A stretch of 64,000 bases of DNA from Ceratotherium simum simum. Its lineage: Eukaryota > Chordata > Mammalia > Perissodactyla > Rhinocerotidae. The notes beneath the pieces are model-generated. The model saw nothing but the letters and a program-made list of their open reading frames with translations. It ran no database searches and was not told the origin of the DNA. Shown here piece by piece: positions 1 to 13,032 of this stretch. How positions within the stretch are numbered: position 1 is the first letter of the stretch; each line of letters opens with the position of its first letter. The stretch lies in the NCBI RefSeq assembly GCF_000283155.1, contig NW_004454177.1:6783382-6847381 (forward strand), in the 5' to 3' direction. Both the position numbers and the translations under genes were made by a program.

Positions 1-17
1 AGCCACGGGGCCGGCCC
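1..17 (-). repeat. Clipped ERE SINE (head only)
   Basis: The first 17 bases are the reverse complement of the ERE 5' end (ggccggccccgtggct). The rest of the copy lies to the left of the window. Confidence 0.75.
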
Positions 18-34
18 AGGACAACACCATAAAG

Positions 35-830
35 AGAGTGAAAAGATAAGCCACAACTTGAGAGAAGATGTACTGAGGAAGTTCGTTATCCAGAATATAA
101 AAGAATTCCTTGAATTAAAAAAAAAAAAGGAAAAAAAGGAAATAAGAAAGTCATCAAGTTTATTTCACAGAAGCAGAAACAAATGGTCCATGAACATATA
201 AAAAGATACTCAACCTTTTTAATAATAATCAAGGAAATGCAAATTAAAACAGAGAGGAACTATTTGCCACACTCCCCCACCAGACTGGGAAAAATGAAAA
301 ATAAGAGTTGTTGGAGATGATATGGAGCAGTGGGTGCAGTCCCACTGTTGGATATAACCATTTTGGAAAACAGTTTAGCTTTGCTTAGTGATTCCTAAGT
401 GTATACCCTAGTGAAACTCTTGTACTGGTGGCCCAGGAGACATGTTTAAGAATGTTTGAAGTACTGTTCATGATAGCTAAAAATGCAAACAAGTCAAATG
501 TCTAGCAACTATAAAGCAATAAATAACGGTATAAAAGGGTGACTATTTCGCATAAAGTGAATTAAGTACCACTACATGCATCTTCATGGAGGAATATTAT
601 AACAGGATCAAAAAAGGCAGTTAAAAATAATAAGTATGATTCTATTACATAAAGTTTAAAAACAGACAAATCTATATGTTTGGTGATACATATATGGTAA
701 AACTGGAAAGAAAAGCAAAAAAATGATAGTAAATTTTAAGATAGAGGTTATCTTGGGGTAGGGAATGGAATGGAAAAGCACATGGGAACTATGGTTTGTA
801 TATGACATATTTCACAATAAAAATTTCCGT
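35..830 (+). repeat. Old L1 3' end (sense)
   Basis: Diverged ORF2 C-terminal and 3' UTR sequence. Recognisable L1 phrases include the segment near 45-115 (gaaaagataagccacaa) and the one near 195-235 (catataaaaagatactcaac). It ends in an A-rich stretch with aataaa near 820. No long ORF survives. The subfamily is not assigned. Confidence 0.75.
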
Positions 831-2075
831 GGGCCTGTTGTTGAAAGGAACCCCGCAGTGATTCTTTTTCTAAGGAAGGAATTTTGGTAATGCAAATACT
901 AGTTCTTAATTAATCTTTTGGTAGGTGTTTTGCATATAAAATCCTCCAGTAAATATATTTCAAGTTTATTTTTCACAGTTTTTTTTATGTCAACCTTGCT
1001 AAGTAGGAAGTGTGCCTAGGAAGAAGATGAAACTAGGAGGATTGATTCACAAATTCAAGTTCAGTGGTTATAGACCTAGAATGAGAAATTAGGCCTGTTA
1101 TCCTGTCTTAAAATTGGCTTAAAAGTGTTAAGAACAAAAGCCTGTTTCTTTATCTTTCTGGTCAGCGGCAGAGGCACTCTTTGGCCTCTACCCCTACCCT
1201 GAGTCTGCCGTTTGTTAAAAATCTCTATGTATTGACATCTCTTCCTTTTCTGAAGGAATGTGAAACCCGATAATTACACGCAGACCTGACCTACTTGGGA
1301 GGAACCAGAGGACAAAGAAACCCTAGCTTTCTTCATCCTTTTTTGGTTAACAAGCAGAGATTTGGGGAGGTGAGGGCCAGAGCTTCTTTTATCTATTCTT
1401 CTTTGAAGAGTCTAAAACAGGTTCTCCCTGTCCCATACATTAGAAGTTTCCCCATGTGTGTGTTGGTTGTAGACTAATGGACTTGATGCTAGTGAATCCT
1501 TTGCATGTCTGCTGATCTGGAAATGTTTGGCCATTTGCCAAGGGCACTATGGCTTTGAGAAAATAAGGATGAAAGAATCTATTGATTTGTTTTTACTTTT
1601 AATTGTCTTGTTTTATATATTTGATTTTGTAAACACTTCAGTCTTTTTTTTTTAAGAAGTAGTTGGCATCTAAACATACACACTTATATTAATGAATGAA
1701 TCAATTGGAATAATAGTTTGGACTAGTCATCCCATTTAGTTACTGTTGTGGTTGCCTAGTAACTGTTATTCTAGTTCTGTGTTAGTTCTGTTTCTCTGTC
1801 ATTTTGCTAAGTTGCTAGGTTATTTTCATCCCAATTTTTAATATTTTCTTTATCCATTGACTTTTTTTTAAATAACAAAAGTTCTCCCTAAACCACAAGC
1901 AAAAATCTTTTTGGTTTGTTTCATTAACAGTTACTAAATCACAACTGGGTTCTGGGTCCTAGGTCCTAGGTCCTGTATTGGGTGATTGAGACTTTACTAA
2001 ACCCACTGTTTTGTGTAATAAACACCAGCCTTAACAGAGTAAGGTGAATATCAACATCTGGAATATCAAGAACTA
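830..2075. other. Unassigned intronic sequence
   Basis: No gene or repeat recognised. A short ggtcctaggtcctaggtcct tandem lies near 1955-1975. Confidence 0.5.
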
Positions 2076-2475
2076 GGAGACAAGAGAGTGTGCATAAGGA
2101 TAGACGTATAGATCAATGGAATAGATTCAAGAGTCCAAAAGTAATCCTTACATTTATGGTCATTTGACTTTTGACAAGGGTACCAAGACAATTGAATGGA
2201 GAAAAAATAGTTTTTTCAACAAATGGTGATAGGACAACTGGATAGCCAGATGTAAAAGAGTCGAGTTGGACCCCTGCTTTAACTATACACAAAAATTAAC
2301 TCAAAATGGATCATAGATACAAATATAAGAGCTAAAACTATAAAACTCGAAGAAGAAAACATAGGAGTAAATCTTTGTGATCTGGAGTTAGGCAGTGGTT
2401 TCTTAGGTATGACACCAAAAGCACAAGGGGCAAAAGAAAAAATAAATTAGACTACATCAAAATTAAACACTTTCT

Positions 2476-2724
2476 GGGGCCAGCCCCATGGCGTAGGGGT
2501 TAAGGGTGTGCTCCGCTGCTGGCGGCCCGGGTTCGGACCCCGGGCACACACCGACGCACCGCTTGACAGGCCATGCTGTGGCGGCGTCCCACATAAAGTG
2601 GAGGAAGATGGGCACAGATGTTAGCCCAGGGCCAGTCTTCCTCAGCAAAAAGAGGAGGATTGGCATGGATGTTAGCTCAGGGCTGATCTTCCTCACAAAA
2701 TACATAAATAACTTTAAAAAAAAA
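2476..2724 (+). repeat. ERE SINE
   Basis: tRNA-Ser-like head with A box (gcgtaggggttaagggtg) and B box (gggttcggacccc), body with two 'gatgttagc(c/t)cagggc' units, and an A-rich tail. A direct repeat of about 13-15 bp flanks it: aattaaacactttct at 2461-2475 and aattaaaaactttt at 2725-2738. It sits inside L1. Confidence 0.92.
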
Positions 2725-3664
2725 AATTAAAAACTTTTGTACTACAGACAATACCGTCAAAAAAAGTGAAAGACAATCCACAGAATGGGAGAAAATATTT
2801 GCAAATCATGTATCTGATAAGAGATTTGTGTTCAGAATATATAGAAACTCTTAGAACTCAATAATAAAAAGATAACCTAATTAAAAAATGAGCAAAGAAG
2901 GTATACAGCTGGCCAATAAATACATAAAAAGATGCTCAACATCATTAGTTATTAGGAAATGAAAATCAAAACCACAATGAGATACCACTTTACACCCATT
3001 AGGATGGCTGTAATAAAAAAGACGGACAATAATAAGTATTGGTGAGGATGTGGAGAAATTAGAACCTACTCTTGCATTGCTGGTGGGAATGTAAAATTTT
3101 GTAGCCACTTCGTCATTTTTTTAAAATTTCCAAAAAATATTATGTATGGAGTTACCTTATGACCCAGGATTCCACTCCTAGGTATAAATCCAAGAGAAAT
3201 GAGAATGCATCCACACAAAAATGAAAACCACATGAATGTTCATAGCAACAATATTCATAATACCCAAAATGTGGAAACAATCCAGATGTCCATCAACTGA
3301 TGAATGGATAATTAAAATGTCTATCCATACAATGGAATATTATTTGGCAATAAAAAGTAATGAAGTATGGGTACCTGCTACAACATGGATAAACCTTAAA
3401 AACATTATGCTAAGTGAAGGAAGCCAGTCACAAAAGACCACGTATTGTATGACTCCATTTAGCTGACATACTCAATATAGGCAAATTTATAGACAGAAAG
3501 TAGCTAAGTGGTTGCTTAGGGCTTATGAGGAGTTGAGAGGGGAATGGGTAGTGACCTATGGATACAGGGTTTCTTTTAGTGAGGGACAAAATGTTCAAAA
3601 TTAGATTGTTGTGATGGTTGCACTACCCTGTGAATATACTAAGAAACATTGAACTGTACACTTT

Positions 3665-3976
3665 ATTTATTTATTTATTTATTTTGTGAGGAAGATCAGC
3701 CCTGAGCTAACATCCATGCCAATCCTCCTCTTTTTGCTGAGGAAGACCTGCTCTGAGCTAACATCTATTGCCAATCCTCCTCCTTTTTTTTTTTTCTTCC
3801 CCAAAGCCCCCGTAGATAGCTGTATGTCATAGTTGCACATCCTTCTAGTTGCTGTATGTGGGACGCGGCCTCAGCATGGCGGGACAAGCGGTGTGTCCGT
3901 GCGGGCCCAGGATCCAAACCCGGGCTGCCAGTAGCAGAGCACGCACACTTAACCGCTAAGCCACGGGGCAGGCCCC
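3665..3976 (-). repeat. ERE SINE (long form)
   Basis: Antisense copy with a (ttta)n tail and the longer body that includes the 'agttgctgtatgtgggac' segment. The flanking TSD is aactgtacacttta (3651-3664, and again from about 3978). It is inserted in the 3' UTR of the L1 at 2080-4040. Confidence 0.92.
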
Positions 3977-4044
3977 CAAACTGTACACTTTAAATGGGTG
4001 AATTGTATGGTATGTGAATAATAATAAAGCTGTCTTTAAAAAGA

Positions 4045-4800
4045 GAACTAAAATATCAGGAAAGTAGGGAAGCCTTTGCTGAGGGGAAATACTAATGTGA
4101 TTATTTGTCTTGTTAATGAATTTCTCATCCTTACTCTGGCTAAATATTTGCAAAATTTAAGAGAAGTCTACTTTTGTAAAGAATTTCAGGTATCTTTAGT
4201 GAAAGACCTATAGACTAAAGCTTTAAAACAAATTTAAATGAATAAGAGCCCGATAGTCTAGGGGAGAAGGGAGATGGATATAATTTTACCAGAAAACTTA
4301 GGTTTACTATAGCTACCACAGTTCGCTTAGCTTTTGCTTGCTGGCGGTAAAGGCAAACAAAAAAACCATGATGAGTTCTTTAACTTACATTATTACGTAA
4401 AAGGAAGCAATCCAGTTGAGAAAACCTATTTTCCAGCACTTTATAGCACTCCACTGTAAGGCAAAATTTAATTGTCTGTGACTTGCTGTCAGGTTCACAA
4501 AACTATGTTTAAAAAAGAAAGAAAGAAAAATAAAGGATTCTTCAGTAGTAAATTTTAAAAAATATTCTAATATCCTTTATGTGGAAATTCATTTTGACCC
4601 TGGATATATGTCTAGTGTAAAGTGTTGAATTTATTGAGCTTTCTGGTTATCTGAATTGAGGAAAGAGTAGGAAACTGTTGTTTGATCTGGTGTCTTTGGC
4701 ATTAAATAGAAGTTATCTAAAAATAGTTTGAGACTGAACTTGAATGTTGTGCCAGAAAAGCAGAGTATTTCATTATGATGTTTGAAATGAGATGCGTATG
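4045..4800. other. Unassigned intronic sequence
   Basis: No gene or repeat recognised; AT-rich. Confidence 0.5.
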
Positions 4801-4804
4801 CTTG

Positions 4805-5640
4805 TTTTAAAAATTTAGTAAACTTTTTATTTTAGAATAGTTTAAAATTTACAGAGAAGTTGCTAATACAGTACACAGTTCCCAAATACCCCACACCTAG
4901 TTTCCCCTATTATTAATACCTTACATTAGTATGATACATTTCTCATAATTAATGAAGCAATATTGATACATTATTATTAACTAAACTCCATAGTTTATTC
5001 ACATTTCCTTAGTTTTTACCTAATGTCTTTTTTCTGTGTCACAATCTAGGATACGACATTACATTTAGTCATCACATCTCCTTAGGGTCCTCTTGGCTGT
5101 GACAGTTTTCTCATGCTTTCCTTGTTTTTGATGACCTTGACAGTTCTGAGGAGTGCTGGTCAGGTATTTCGTAAAAGGTCCCTCAGTTGCAATTTGTCTG
5201 ATGCCTTTGTCATGATTAGGCTGAGGTTGTAGGTTTTAGGGAGGAAGACCACAAAGGTAAAGTGCCCTTCTCATCACATCGTATCAAGGGTGGGTGCTGT
5301 CAACATGACTTAACACTGTTGATGTTGATCTTGGTCACCTGGTTGAGGTTGTGTTTGTCAGGTTTCTCCACTGTAAAGTTACTCTCCCCCGCCCTTTCCA
5401 TACTGTCCTCTTTGGAAGGAAGTCATTAGTTATACATGCTTTTGATACCATTTTTGCCATTGACAAAAGCAAGTGTTTTGAAAACTAATGTCTCACATGC
5501 TTACTTTTTCCAGTGGAGAGCTTACCTATGTTTACACAGAAAGGGTTTGCTGGAATACCTTATAAGTAGGGCCAAAGCTTTTCTCCAGGAAGAGCTTTGC
5601 TTCTGTTCACGTGCTTGAACTCTTTTTTGAAACTCCTAGA
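4805..5640 (-). repeat. Old L1M-type 3' UTR (antisense)
   Basis: The segment from the 'acagagaagttgctaata' motif to about 5640 resembles the 3' UTR of mammalian-wide L1M elements on the minus strand. There is no coding remnant. Subfamily and exact ends are uncertain. Confidence 0.6.
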
Positions 5641-5736
5641 TTTCTGTACCATAAGTTATGGAAGAGATTTCCTTGGCCTAGAATTTCTTAGAGATGAGAG
5701 TCACCTACTTTTATGGTCATAAAGAACCATAAGGTA

Positions 5737-6250
5737 CTAGTTTTCTATTGCTGTGTAACAACTTACTGAAACTTAACAGCTTATAACAGCACACATTTAT
5801 TATCTCACAATTTCTGTGGGTCAGGAGTCCTGGCATGGCTCAGCCCAGTCCTCTCCACAGGGTCTCATAAAGCTGCAGTCAAAGTATTGGATGAATTGTG
5901 TGCTCATCTGGAGGCTCAAATAGGGAAGAACCCACTTCCAAGATCATTCAGGCTGCTGGTAGAGTTTGTTTTCTTGTGGCTTTATGACTGACTCTTTGCT
6001 GACTGTTGGCCAGAGGATGCCGTCAGCTTTTAAGAGGTTGCGTACAGGTCTTTGAGGCCACCCACAGTTCTTTTTCCTATGGACTTCTTAAACACGGCCA
6101 CTTTCTTCATCAAGATCTCTAGCTCCAGTTGGAGGGGAGGGGAGAGATTACACAAAGGCACGAATACCATGCATCATTATGTGTGTGTGGAATCATTGAG
6201 ATCCGTCACCTTAAGGTCTGTCTGCTACATATTGTATGACTTGTAATAAG
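5737..6250 (-). repeat. MaLR/MLT1-like LTR (antisense)
   Basis: It opens with ttctattgctgtgtaacaac and continues with motifs near 5790-5830 (atttattatctcacaattt) that mark the antisense 3' end of a MaLR-like LTR. Diverged and without a recognised TSD; an endogenous-retrovirus-like relic with no coding part. Confidence 0.55.
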
Positions 6251-6599
6251 GATATTTAATTTTGAGTAGGACTGTATCCAGTGAGTCTGTTTTAATGAAA
6301 GTTAATCACAGAGCACATCCCAAATATCAGTTTGATCTGGTAGAGCTGGTTGTAGTGAAAAGAGTAAACCTTATAATAATTGGCATTATGTTAAATGAAG
6401 GAGAGTAGAGGTGTTCATGGAGCATACCAGCAGAAGATGGAGAAAGAAGCTGGAGGAGAGGTGATATATTTTCCCATATGCTGTGATATATTTTCCCTGT
6501 TTCAAAATTTTGCTGACTTCTGAGGTCGTCTGCTATTCATTCCTTTTTTAGTCAGTTTTCTATGTTTATATTTAAGAACTCATTACCATAAAATCTTGT

Positions 6600-7090
6600 T
6601 TTGAGAGGCAGCAAAACATAATGTAGTTAAGGGCTCAGGTTCTAGAGCTCAACTGCCTGGGTTCAAATCCTACCTCTGCTATTTAATACTGTATAACCTG
6701 GGCAAATTGCTTTATTGGTGTGTGCATCAGTTTTAAATAAAAATAGTACTTACTTCATAGAGTTGTTGTGAGGATTAAGAGTTAATGCCTATAATTATTA
6801 TTCATTTTTTCAAGTGTGATAATGATTCCATGAGTATGTTTTTAAAAAAGAGAGTGAATCCTTTTAGAGATACATATTGAAATATTTACAGATGTAATGA
6901 TACAGTGACTGGGATTTTGGAGGAAATTGGTAGAGGTATAGATGAAGCAAAATCGGCCATGAGTTAATAATTGTTGAAGCTGATTCATGGTTTAATGATA
7001 TTACTCTGTCTACTTTTGAATATGTTTGAAGTTTTTCAACAGTGCCTTGGCACATAGTAAGTGCTCCATGTATTTTAGCTATTCTTATTA
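6600..7090 (+). repeat. MIR split by an L1 3' fragment
   Basis: MIR sequence runs from about 6600 to 6800 (core motif actgcctgggttcaaatcct, then gttgttgtgaggattaa). The MIR tail reappears at 7040-7085 (cttggcacatagtaagtgct). Between them, 6810-7035 resembles an L1 3' end (agatacatattgaaatattt, and the TATGTTTGAAGTTTTTC stretch). The L1 therefore entered a pre-existing MIR. Confidence 0.65.
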
Positions 7091-7094
7091 TGTT

Positions 7095-7800
7095 TATGTT
7101 TAACATATTGGAATTAACTTGTCTAAAACACAGCAAAAATATAAAGCAAACTAAACTTGACACTTCAATTTTTTCATTTCTAAGATTCTTCTTATAGATG
7201 GAAACTTTATCAACTTTGGATAACATGTACAAGATTCTTAGACTTGGATTTTTGGTTTCTGTGTTAGCGTCTTCCTAGTTAACTTGTAATTTATGGTTTA
7301 ATTAGTTTGACTTAATTGCAGCCTGCATCACATTCCATTTAATTTAGTTTACTATTGCTTGTGTATAAGTGGGATGGAAATTAATGTCAATATTATTGAT
7401 TATTTAGTATTATTAGTATTAATGGTAGGAGACATTGACTTTACCAATAGTGAGTGTATTAGCAGCAAATGACAAGGCTTTTCTGGGTAAGCAGTGGTGT
7501 TATGCTTTGGTTTAATGTATTTAATTGCTGCTTAATTTAAGTAAGAAAGGTAATAACCTAAGAGCTTATTCACTGAGGTTATCTCAAATGTGGTAAATGC
7601 ATCTTTCTGCTTATTATCATATGATCCTACATGGTATAGCACTATAAAACTAGATGGCTTGAATATTTTAATTGTTCAAGATTAGGAGTTATCTAACTAG
7701 TGATTCTGATTTATTTTATGTGAATGAACCTTAGAACTTAAAAAAGAAAATAAAAATTTAAAAGAAGCAAAACCAAAATCTCTCAGAGTTCTAATTAGGA
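7095..7800. other. Unassigned intronic sequence
   Basis: AT-rich; no gene or repeat recognised. Confidence 0.5.
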
Positions 7801-7804
7801 ATAG

Positions 7805-7995
7805 GCACAGTGAGCACCTTGTCTTGATAACTGTTTTCAAGTCTCATACAGGCACCTCTTTTATATAATAGATGAGGACATCAAGGACTACAGAGGTAAG
7901 TCCTCAATGGATTTGCCCAAGGTCACAAAAATTTCTTAGAGATGGAGTTGGGATTGAACTCAAGATCTCAGCTCTCAGTCCAGTGTTCTTTTTGC
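7805..7995 (-). repeat. MIR (antisense)
   Basis: Contains the antisense MIR phrases 'gatgaggacatcaaggac', 'tttgcccaaggtcacaaa' and 'gattgaactcaagatctc'. Confidence 0.65.
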
Positions 7996-8068
7996 TGCCA
8001 CATTGATTTCCAAATTGTCCACCAGAGCCCTAGAATTCTAAAAAGTTTTGTCTGTCTCTGAACCTTTT

Positions 8069-8305
8069 TTTTTTGTGTGAGGAAGATTGGCCCTGAGCTA
8101 ACGTCTGCCAATCCTCCTCTTTTTGCTGAGGAAGACTGGCCCTGGGCTAACGTCCGTGCCCATCTTCCTTTACTTTATATGGGACGCCGCCACAGCATGG
8201 CCTGACAAGTGGTGTGTTGGTGCGCGCCCGGGATCAGAACTGGAACCTCGGGCCGCGGCAGCGGAGCGTGCGCACTTAACCACTTGCGCCACCGGGCTGG
8301 CTCCA
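8069..8305 (-). repeat. ERE SINE
   Basis: Antisense ERE with a poly-T start, the two body units and a tRNA-Ser-like end. The TSD tgtctctgaacctttt lies at 8053-8068 and about 8306-8321. Confidence 0.93.
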
Positions 8306-8324
8306 TGTCTCTGAACCTTTTACC

Positions 8325-9500
8325 CAAAGTTAACCAGAGTAGGTTCTTTTTTTCTGTCTTATGTATTAGGGTTTCTGTGAGATTTTGTTCAGAGGGAAAA
8401 ATATTCTGCTACTGTATATGTTAGTTTTTATGTCTTTCCTACACTGAGCTCTTTATTCTGTGCCATATTCAACCCAGAAAAGTTCATTTGATTTGTTGGA
8501 GTGGTTTTCTTTGACTTTGTTTCAAAGAATGCCAATGTGATCTCTAAAGAAATCTGTGACCCAGAGACCTCAGGAAAATTCAAAAGGATTTTTAAATATG
8601 GAAGGATAATTATTTTTAGTAGGAAGTTATTATCAATTAACATTTTATTTCCTTCCAACTCTCTACATTCTCCCTTCATTTTCTCATCTGATAAATCTCA
8701 TTCATTGTGATTTTTCTGGATGGTGTTTCTCATAGTCTGTTATTTTTCTAAAAAGATATTTATGCAAATATGTCTACCTTAAATAACTATTTCTGATGTC
8801 TGGAGATTCTTTTGGGTCTCTTTAGCAGTGAATTAGGGGTCACATCAATTTGCTTAAAAACAATATTGTCATAAGATCAAAGAGGGCCCAATAGGCAGTG
8901 TAATAGTTTGGTTTTTGCTTAAATTGTGGGTGCTTTTAAAGATTAAAAAACCTCTCACTGTTATTAACTACACTCAATATTTTAGTCAATTGATACACAA
9001 TTATGATAACTTACTTTAAAATAAAATCCTTGGTGCTACTTTAGCAGCTTTTAAAAATTCTAGACTTGTACTGTATTATCAATTTAGGACTATCATAGAA
9101 GGTCAGAATTTAGGATGCATGTAATCCTGCTAAGGAAAAAGACAAACAGTCTTATTAAATGTTAACTCTTACACATACTTCATGTAGTTGTGTTTTTACA
9201 TTTAATGTGGGTATAATAATGTTAACATATATATGATATATATAATAATAATCCGTATAATAATGAGTTATATTTTAATTGAACAGTTTTTCATTTTTTT
9301 CTATAGCAATGTTATTTATCAATAGCCCCCCTCCTCCCTTTAAAATAAATATCAGAAATCTGAATATTAATTATGTTTACCTATCATTAGATTTTCCAGA
9401 GGAGTGATTTAAATTACTTAAACTTCACTATTCAGCACATGAAACACAAACATTCATTATGGAAATAAAATTTGATTTGAAAATGTGATGACTACTAAAT
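8325..9500. other. Unassigned intronic sequence
   Basis: AT-rich, with a tata/ataat-rich patch near 9225-9265. No gene or repeat recognised. Confidence 0.5.
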
Positions 9501-9518
9501 ATAAGGAACTCATTGAAG

Positions 9519-9818
9519 GGCCGGCCCAGTGGCTTAGTGGTTAAGTGCCCGCACTCCGCTACTGGCGGCCCGCGTTCGGATCCCAGGCACGCACCGACGC
9601 ACCGCTTCTTGGGCCATGCTGAGGCCGCGTCCCACATACAGCAACTAGAAGGATGTGCAACTATGACATACAACTATCTACTGGGGCTTTGGGGAGAAAA
9701 AAGGAGGAGGATTGGCAATAGATGTTAGCTCAGAGCCGATCTTCCTCAGCAAAAAAAAAAAAAAAGGATTGGCATGGATGTTAGCTCAGGGCTGATCTTC
9801 CTCACAAAAAAAAAAAAA
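9519..9818 (+). repeat. ERE SINE (long form)
   Basis: Long ERE with the 'agcaactagaaggatgtgca' segment and two tail units separated by an A run, so the 3' module is present twice. The perfect 16-bp TSD aaggaactcattgaag flanks it at 9503-9518 and 9819-9834, which marks a recent insertion. Confidence 0.95.
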
Positions 9819-9834
9819 AAGGAACTCATTGAAG

Positions 9835-12050
9835 CCGGAATAAATGCAAAAAGCCATCACACAAAACATTCTCATTTTGGTGGAATCCCAGAGGGGCATT
9901 TTGTGCCAGCACTGATGGTATGCAATGTGATTAGTAAAGACCCTCAGAAGGTGCTTGGTGCATTGTTCCTAATGGGCCCAGGGAAGCTGGCTCTTTAGCT
10001 CTGGGCTGCCACGGGGAAGACAGCCCAGTGGCATAACCATTCAGTCTAGAAATGCGTGGTTTGACAAAGATGTACATCTTGGCAAACAATTAGCTCACAG
10101 TACTGGCATCTAAGGATGCATGACAAGTAAGAGTTTCAGAAAAAGGGTGAGTAAGATGCTATCTGATATGGAGATTGCTTCCTGTTTTCCCTTTGTCTTC
10201 CTTACCAAATAATTGGGAGTTGTGAAGAGATGGAGAATTTAGGATAGTTTTTCAGTTGTTATTGTGTTCCCTTTGGTTCACTCAACCTTCTGTTATTGCA
10301 GGCTATGTTATTAGGCCTTGGGGGCATATTGATTTAATTTAGAACAATTTAAAATATGAACTGTTGCTCACTTTGTTCACCAGGAACAACACTACTATTG
10401 TAAGATTAGTAAGATTCTCGCTGTGATGAATCTCCATTGGAGAAGTTTAAGCAAGTTATGCTGTGCCAGTTGAGTTTAGCTCTCTTTTTAGCTGGTGCTT
10501 TAAAAAGCTTTGAGTGTTCTAGGTGCTACATCTAATTGTATTTAACAGTACACAGGCTCCTTGACAAAGGCCGTTCTTGGGAAGAGCACAGTCCTTCTGT
10601 GAGGCTGTGTTATTTTTACCTACGAGCTGGCACTCCAGGAAAGAGTAGCATGTACTTCATTAAGAAAATTCATCTTGAAATTCATTCAGCTTTCTGCATC
10701 CTTCTAACCTCACAGTTCATGCCATTGCCAAGTTCTTTACCCCTGTGTCTAATTTTTCTTCTCTGGGACTAAAATTTCATCTTTCATAGCTTAATTTCCC
10801 ACCATAACTTTACGATTTTCCTTGGACTAACTGCTGCTCCTTGTTTTTCTTTTATTTTAAAACATTTCTGTAACAATTAGTATTTTTTCATTATACCATT
10901 TTCTTAGATATTGCTCTTTGGTAGCCATTTAACACTCTTAGAACTTCCTTGTTAACCATTTTAGCTCTTAGCCTTTTCTGCCCAATCTCTCTTCTCTATC
11001 AAAGCATCTCTTACTTTCCCTGTGTTTTTCTTTGGGCCCTCTCCCTCTTTCCTGCTCTTCTCCTTCCCACCCTTCATTTAAGCGTTTCAGGCATCCTGTT
11101 GAATAGCTTCCTAACCTTAGAATTAAGCCAACAGTCCTAGTCTAAATCTCCCTCTTAAACATCTGAGATTTGGTCAATCTAAGATAAATACCAGAAAATG
11201 GAATGGGTATTGATATTTTGTAATTCTTACTTTACCTTCATTGTTATTGTCAACTCCATCCTCTTCTCCACTCCTTTTTTTTTTTTTTTTTAATATCTTT
11301 TTGTTCAGTTCATTTAAGTAGTAAACCTACAGGCCAGGAGTTGATTTAATGTTCTGTAAAGCATACAAGACGTTGTTGGCACTGTGTAAATGTTAAAATA
11401 ACAACAACAATAATAATGTCAGTTTGGCTGAGAGAGTTGCACCTTATGTTAGAAACACTCCTAGGACTTCTGTTTTCTGAGAGGATAAATGTTAACCACA
11501 TGGGAATTATTGGAACTGAGAGATCGTTTTCTTTTTGTCTTAAAAATTTCCCTTCTATGCCTTGAATTCCAAGTAATTGCCAGAATATTTCCATTTATTA
11601 ATTATGCTCAGTATACCATGTTCCATCTTAGAAATGCTTCCAAGAATAACACGTTTCATGGTATATTTTCTCACTTGATAAGCTCTCAATTCTCTATCCC
11701 CCAGACATTGTAAATGCATGAACTATTTTATTTTCACCATTCAGTACAGTCCAGAGAAGTATAGAAAAATAAAAGTCACCTAAAGACCTGCTAGATATTT
11801 TAAACTATTTCCTTGGGGGTTCATTGAGAGCCGGCTGATCCTTATCTTTGGTGGTCATGTTGAGTCTTTCTATATGGAGTTGGCTAGAATCCTAACATCT
11901 CAGTCATTCCTTAGGCTTGACAACTGCATATTTTCCCAGAAACACTTGTGATTCTGGGAAAAATGGATAGAATAATTGGTTTTTTCTAAATATATGTCTT
12001 TGCTTTGCCCCACTTAGTACTTAATTTAACTATTTTTCACAAACTAAAAT
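9835..12050. other. Unassigned intronic sequence
   Basis: No gene or repeat called. The part around 10680-11150 is pyrimidine-rich and faintly L2-like, too weak to assign. Confidence 0.45.
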
Positions 12051-12065
12051 ATGGACTCCTTTTTT

Positions 12066-12252
12066 TATTTTGTGAGGAAGATTAGCCCTGAGCTAACATC
12101 TGTGCCCATCTTCCTCTATTTTATCTGGGACGCCTGCCACAGTATGGCTTGATGAGCGGTGCGTAGGTCTGCACCTGGGATCCGAACCTGTGAACCGTGG
12201 GCCACCGAAGTGGCGTGCTGGAACTTAACCACTATGCCACCGGGCCGGCCCC
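12066..12252 (-). repeat. ERE SINE (short form)
   Basis: Antisense ERE with one body unit. The imperfect TSD is tggactcctttttt (12052-12065) against tggagtccttcttg (12253-12266). Confidence 0.9.
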
Positions 12253-12690
12253 TGGAGTCCTTCTTGATTGGTTCCAATGCAGAGGTCGGGATCTTCCCAA
12301 GAATATGGCAGCCTACATCCTGACCCTTGGCCATGTGGCACATCATTAATCATGGCCATTTAGTGCCTGGCGGGTTTAGCCTGATAGTCTGGCTTGTGTA
12401 GTTTGTGGTGGTTTAGGGTTTCTTTTTTTTTTTTTAAACCTGTCTTCTGATGACACTTCTATTTTCTAGTAAGTTTAAAAGAAAAATTTTTGTTATCAAG
12501 GCTGATTGCAAAGGCATATAAATTCCTTTTCTAGCAGCCATTCTCAACTGGGAATGAATTAAGCCCTATAAAAGAATTAAGTACTACAGAAAATAATTTA
12601 AGTGACTATTTTCTCAGTTTTCCCAGAGATAGTACCATTCTAGATACATAGGAGAGAAGTTATTTCATTACATACAATGATGCTCTACGG

Positions 12691-13032
12691 CAGTTGTTCT
12701 CAAAGTTTGATCCAGGGACCCCAGAGTCTCCAAAACTCTTTCAGAGTCAGTGAAGTCAAAATTGTTTTCATAAATATTCAAACATTATGTTCATTCTCTC
12801 ACAATTATACAGTGGAGATTTCTAGAGACTACATGATGTATGATGATATAATTACTCTGATGGCTGATGAAATGTGTGCTTGTGTATTCTTACGTTTTAA
12901 AATTTTCTGTTTTAATTTAATTCAATTTTCAGTGACTATTGATAGATATTACCCATATAAACAAGCCTTCTCTGAAGGCTCTTAATAATTTTTAAGGGAA
13001 GGAGTCCTGAAACCAAAGTTTGAGAACTGCTG
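12691..13032. mobile_element. Non-autonomous hAT-like DNA transposon
   Basis: The ends are inverted repeats: cagttgttctcaaagttt on the left, and on the right a sequence whose reverse complement is cagcagttctcaaacttt. The length is about 342 bp. The flanking octamers ctctacgg and tcttaaga match only partly, so the TSD is weak. It has the look of a Charlie-type MER element; the exact family is not assigned. Confidence 0.65.

Larger units (their letters stand above)
2080..4040 (+). repeat. L1 3' part (sense), cut by two EREs
   Basis: ORF2 C-terminal and 3' UTR sequence of an older L1, in the same orientation as SIK3. A short stretch of the ORF2 C-terminus is readable at 3236-3466 (peptide motifs CPSTDEWI and MEYYLAIKSNEVW). 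The element is split by EREs at 2476-2724 and 3665-3976. It ends with an AATAAA at 4023-4028. Frameshifts and stops rule out activity. Confidence 0.9.

Noticed and set aside
10680..11150. L2 fragment
   Set aside because: Pyrimidine-rich composition gives a superficial resemblance; no ordered L2 phrases were found.
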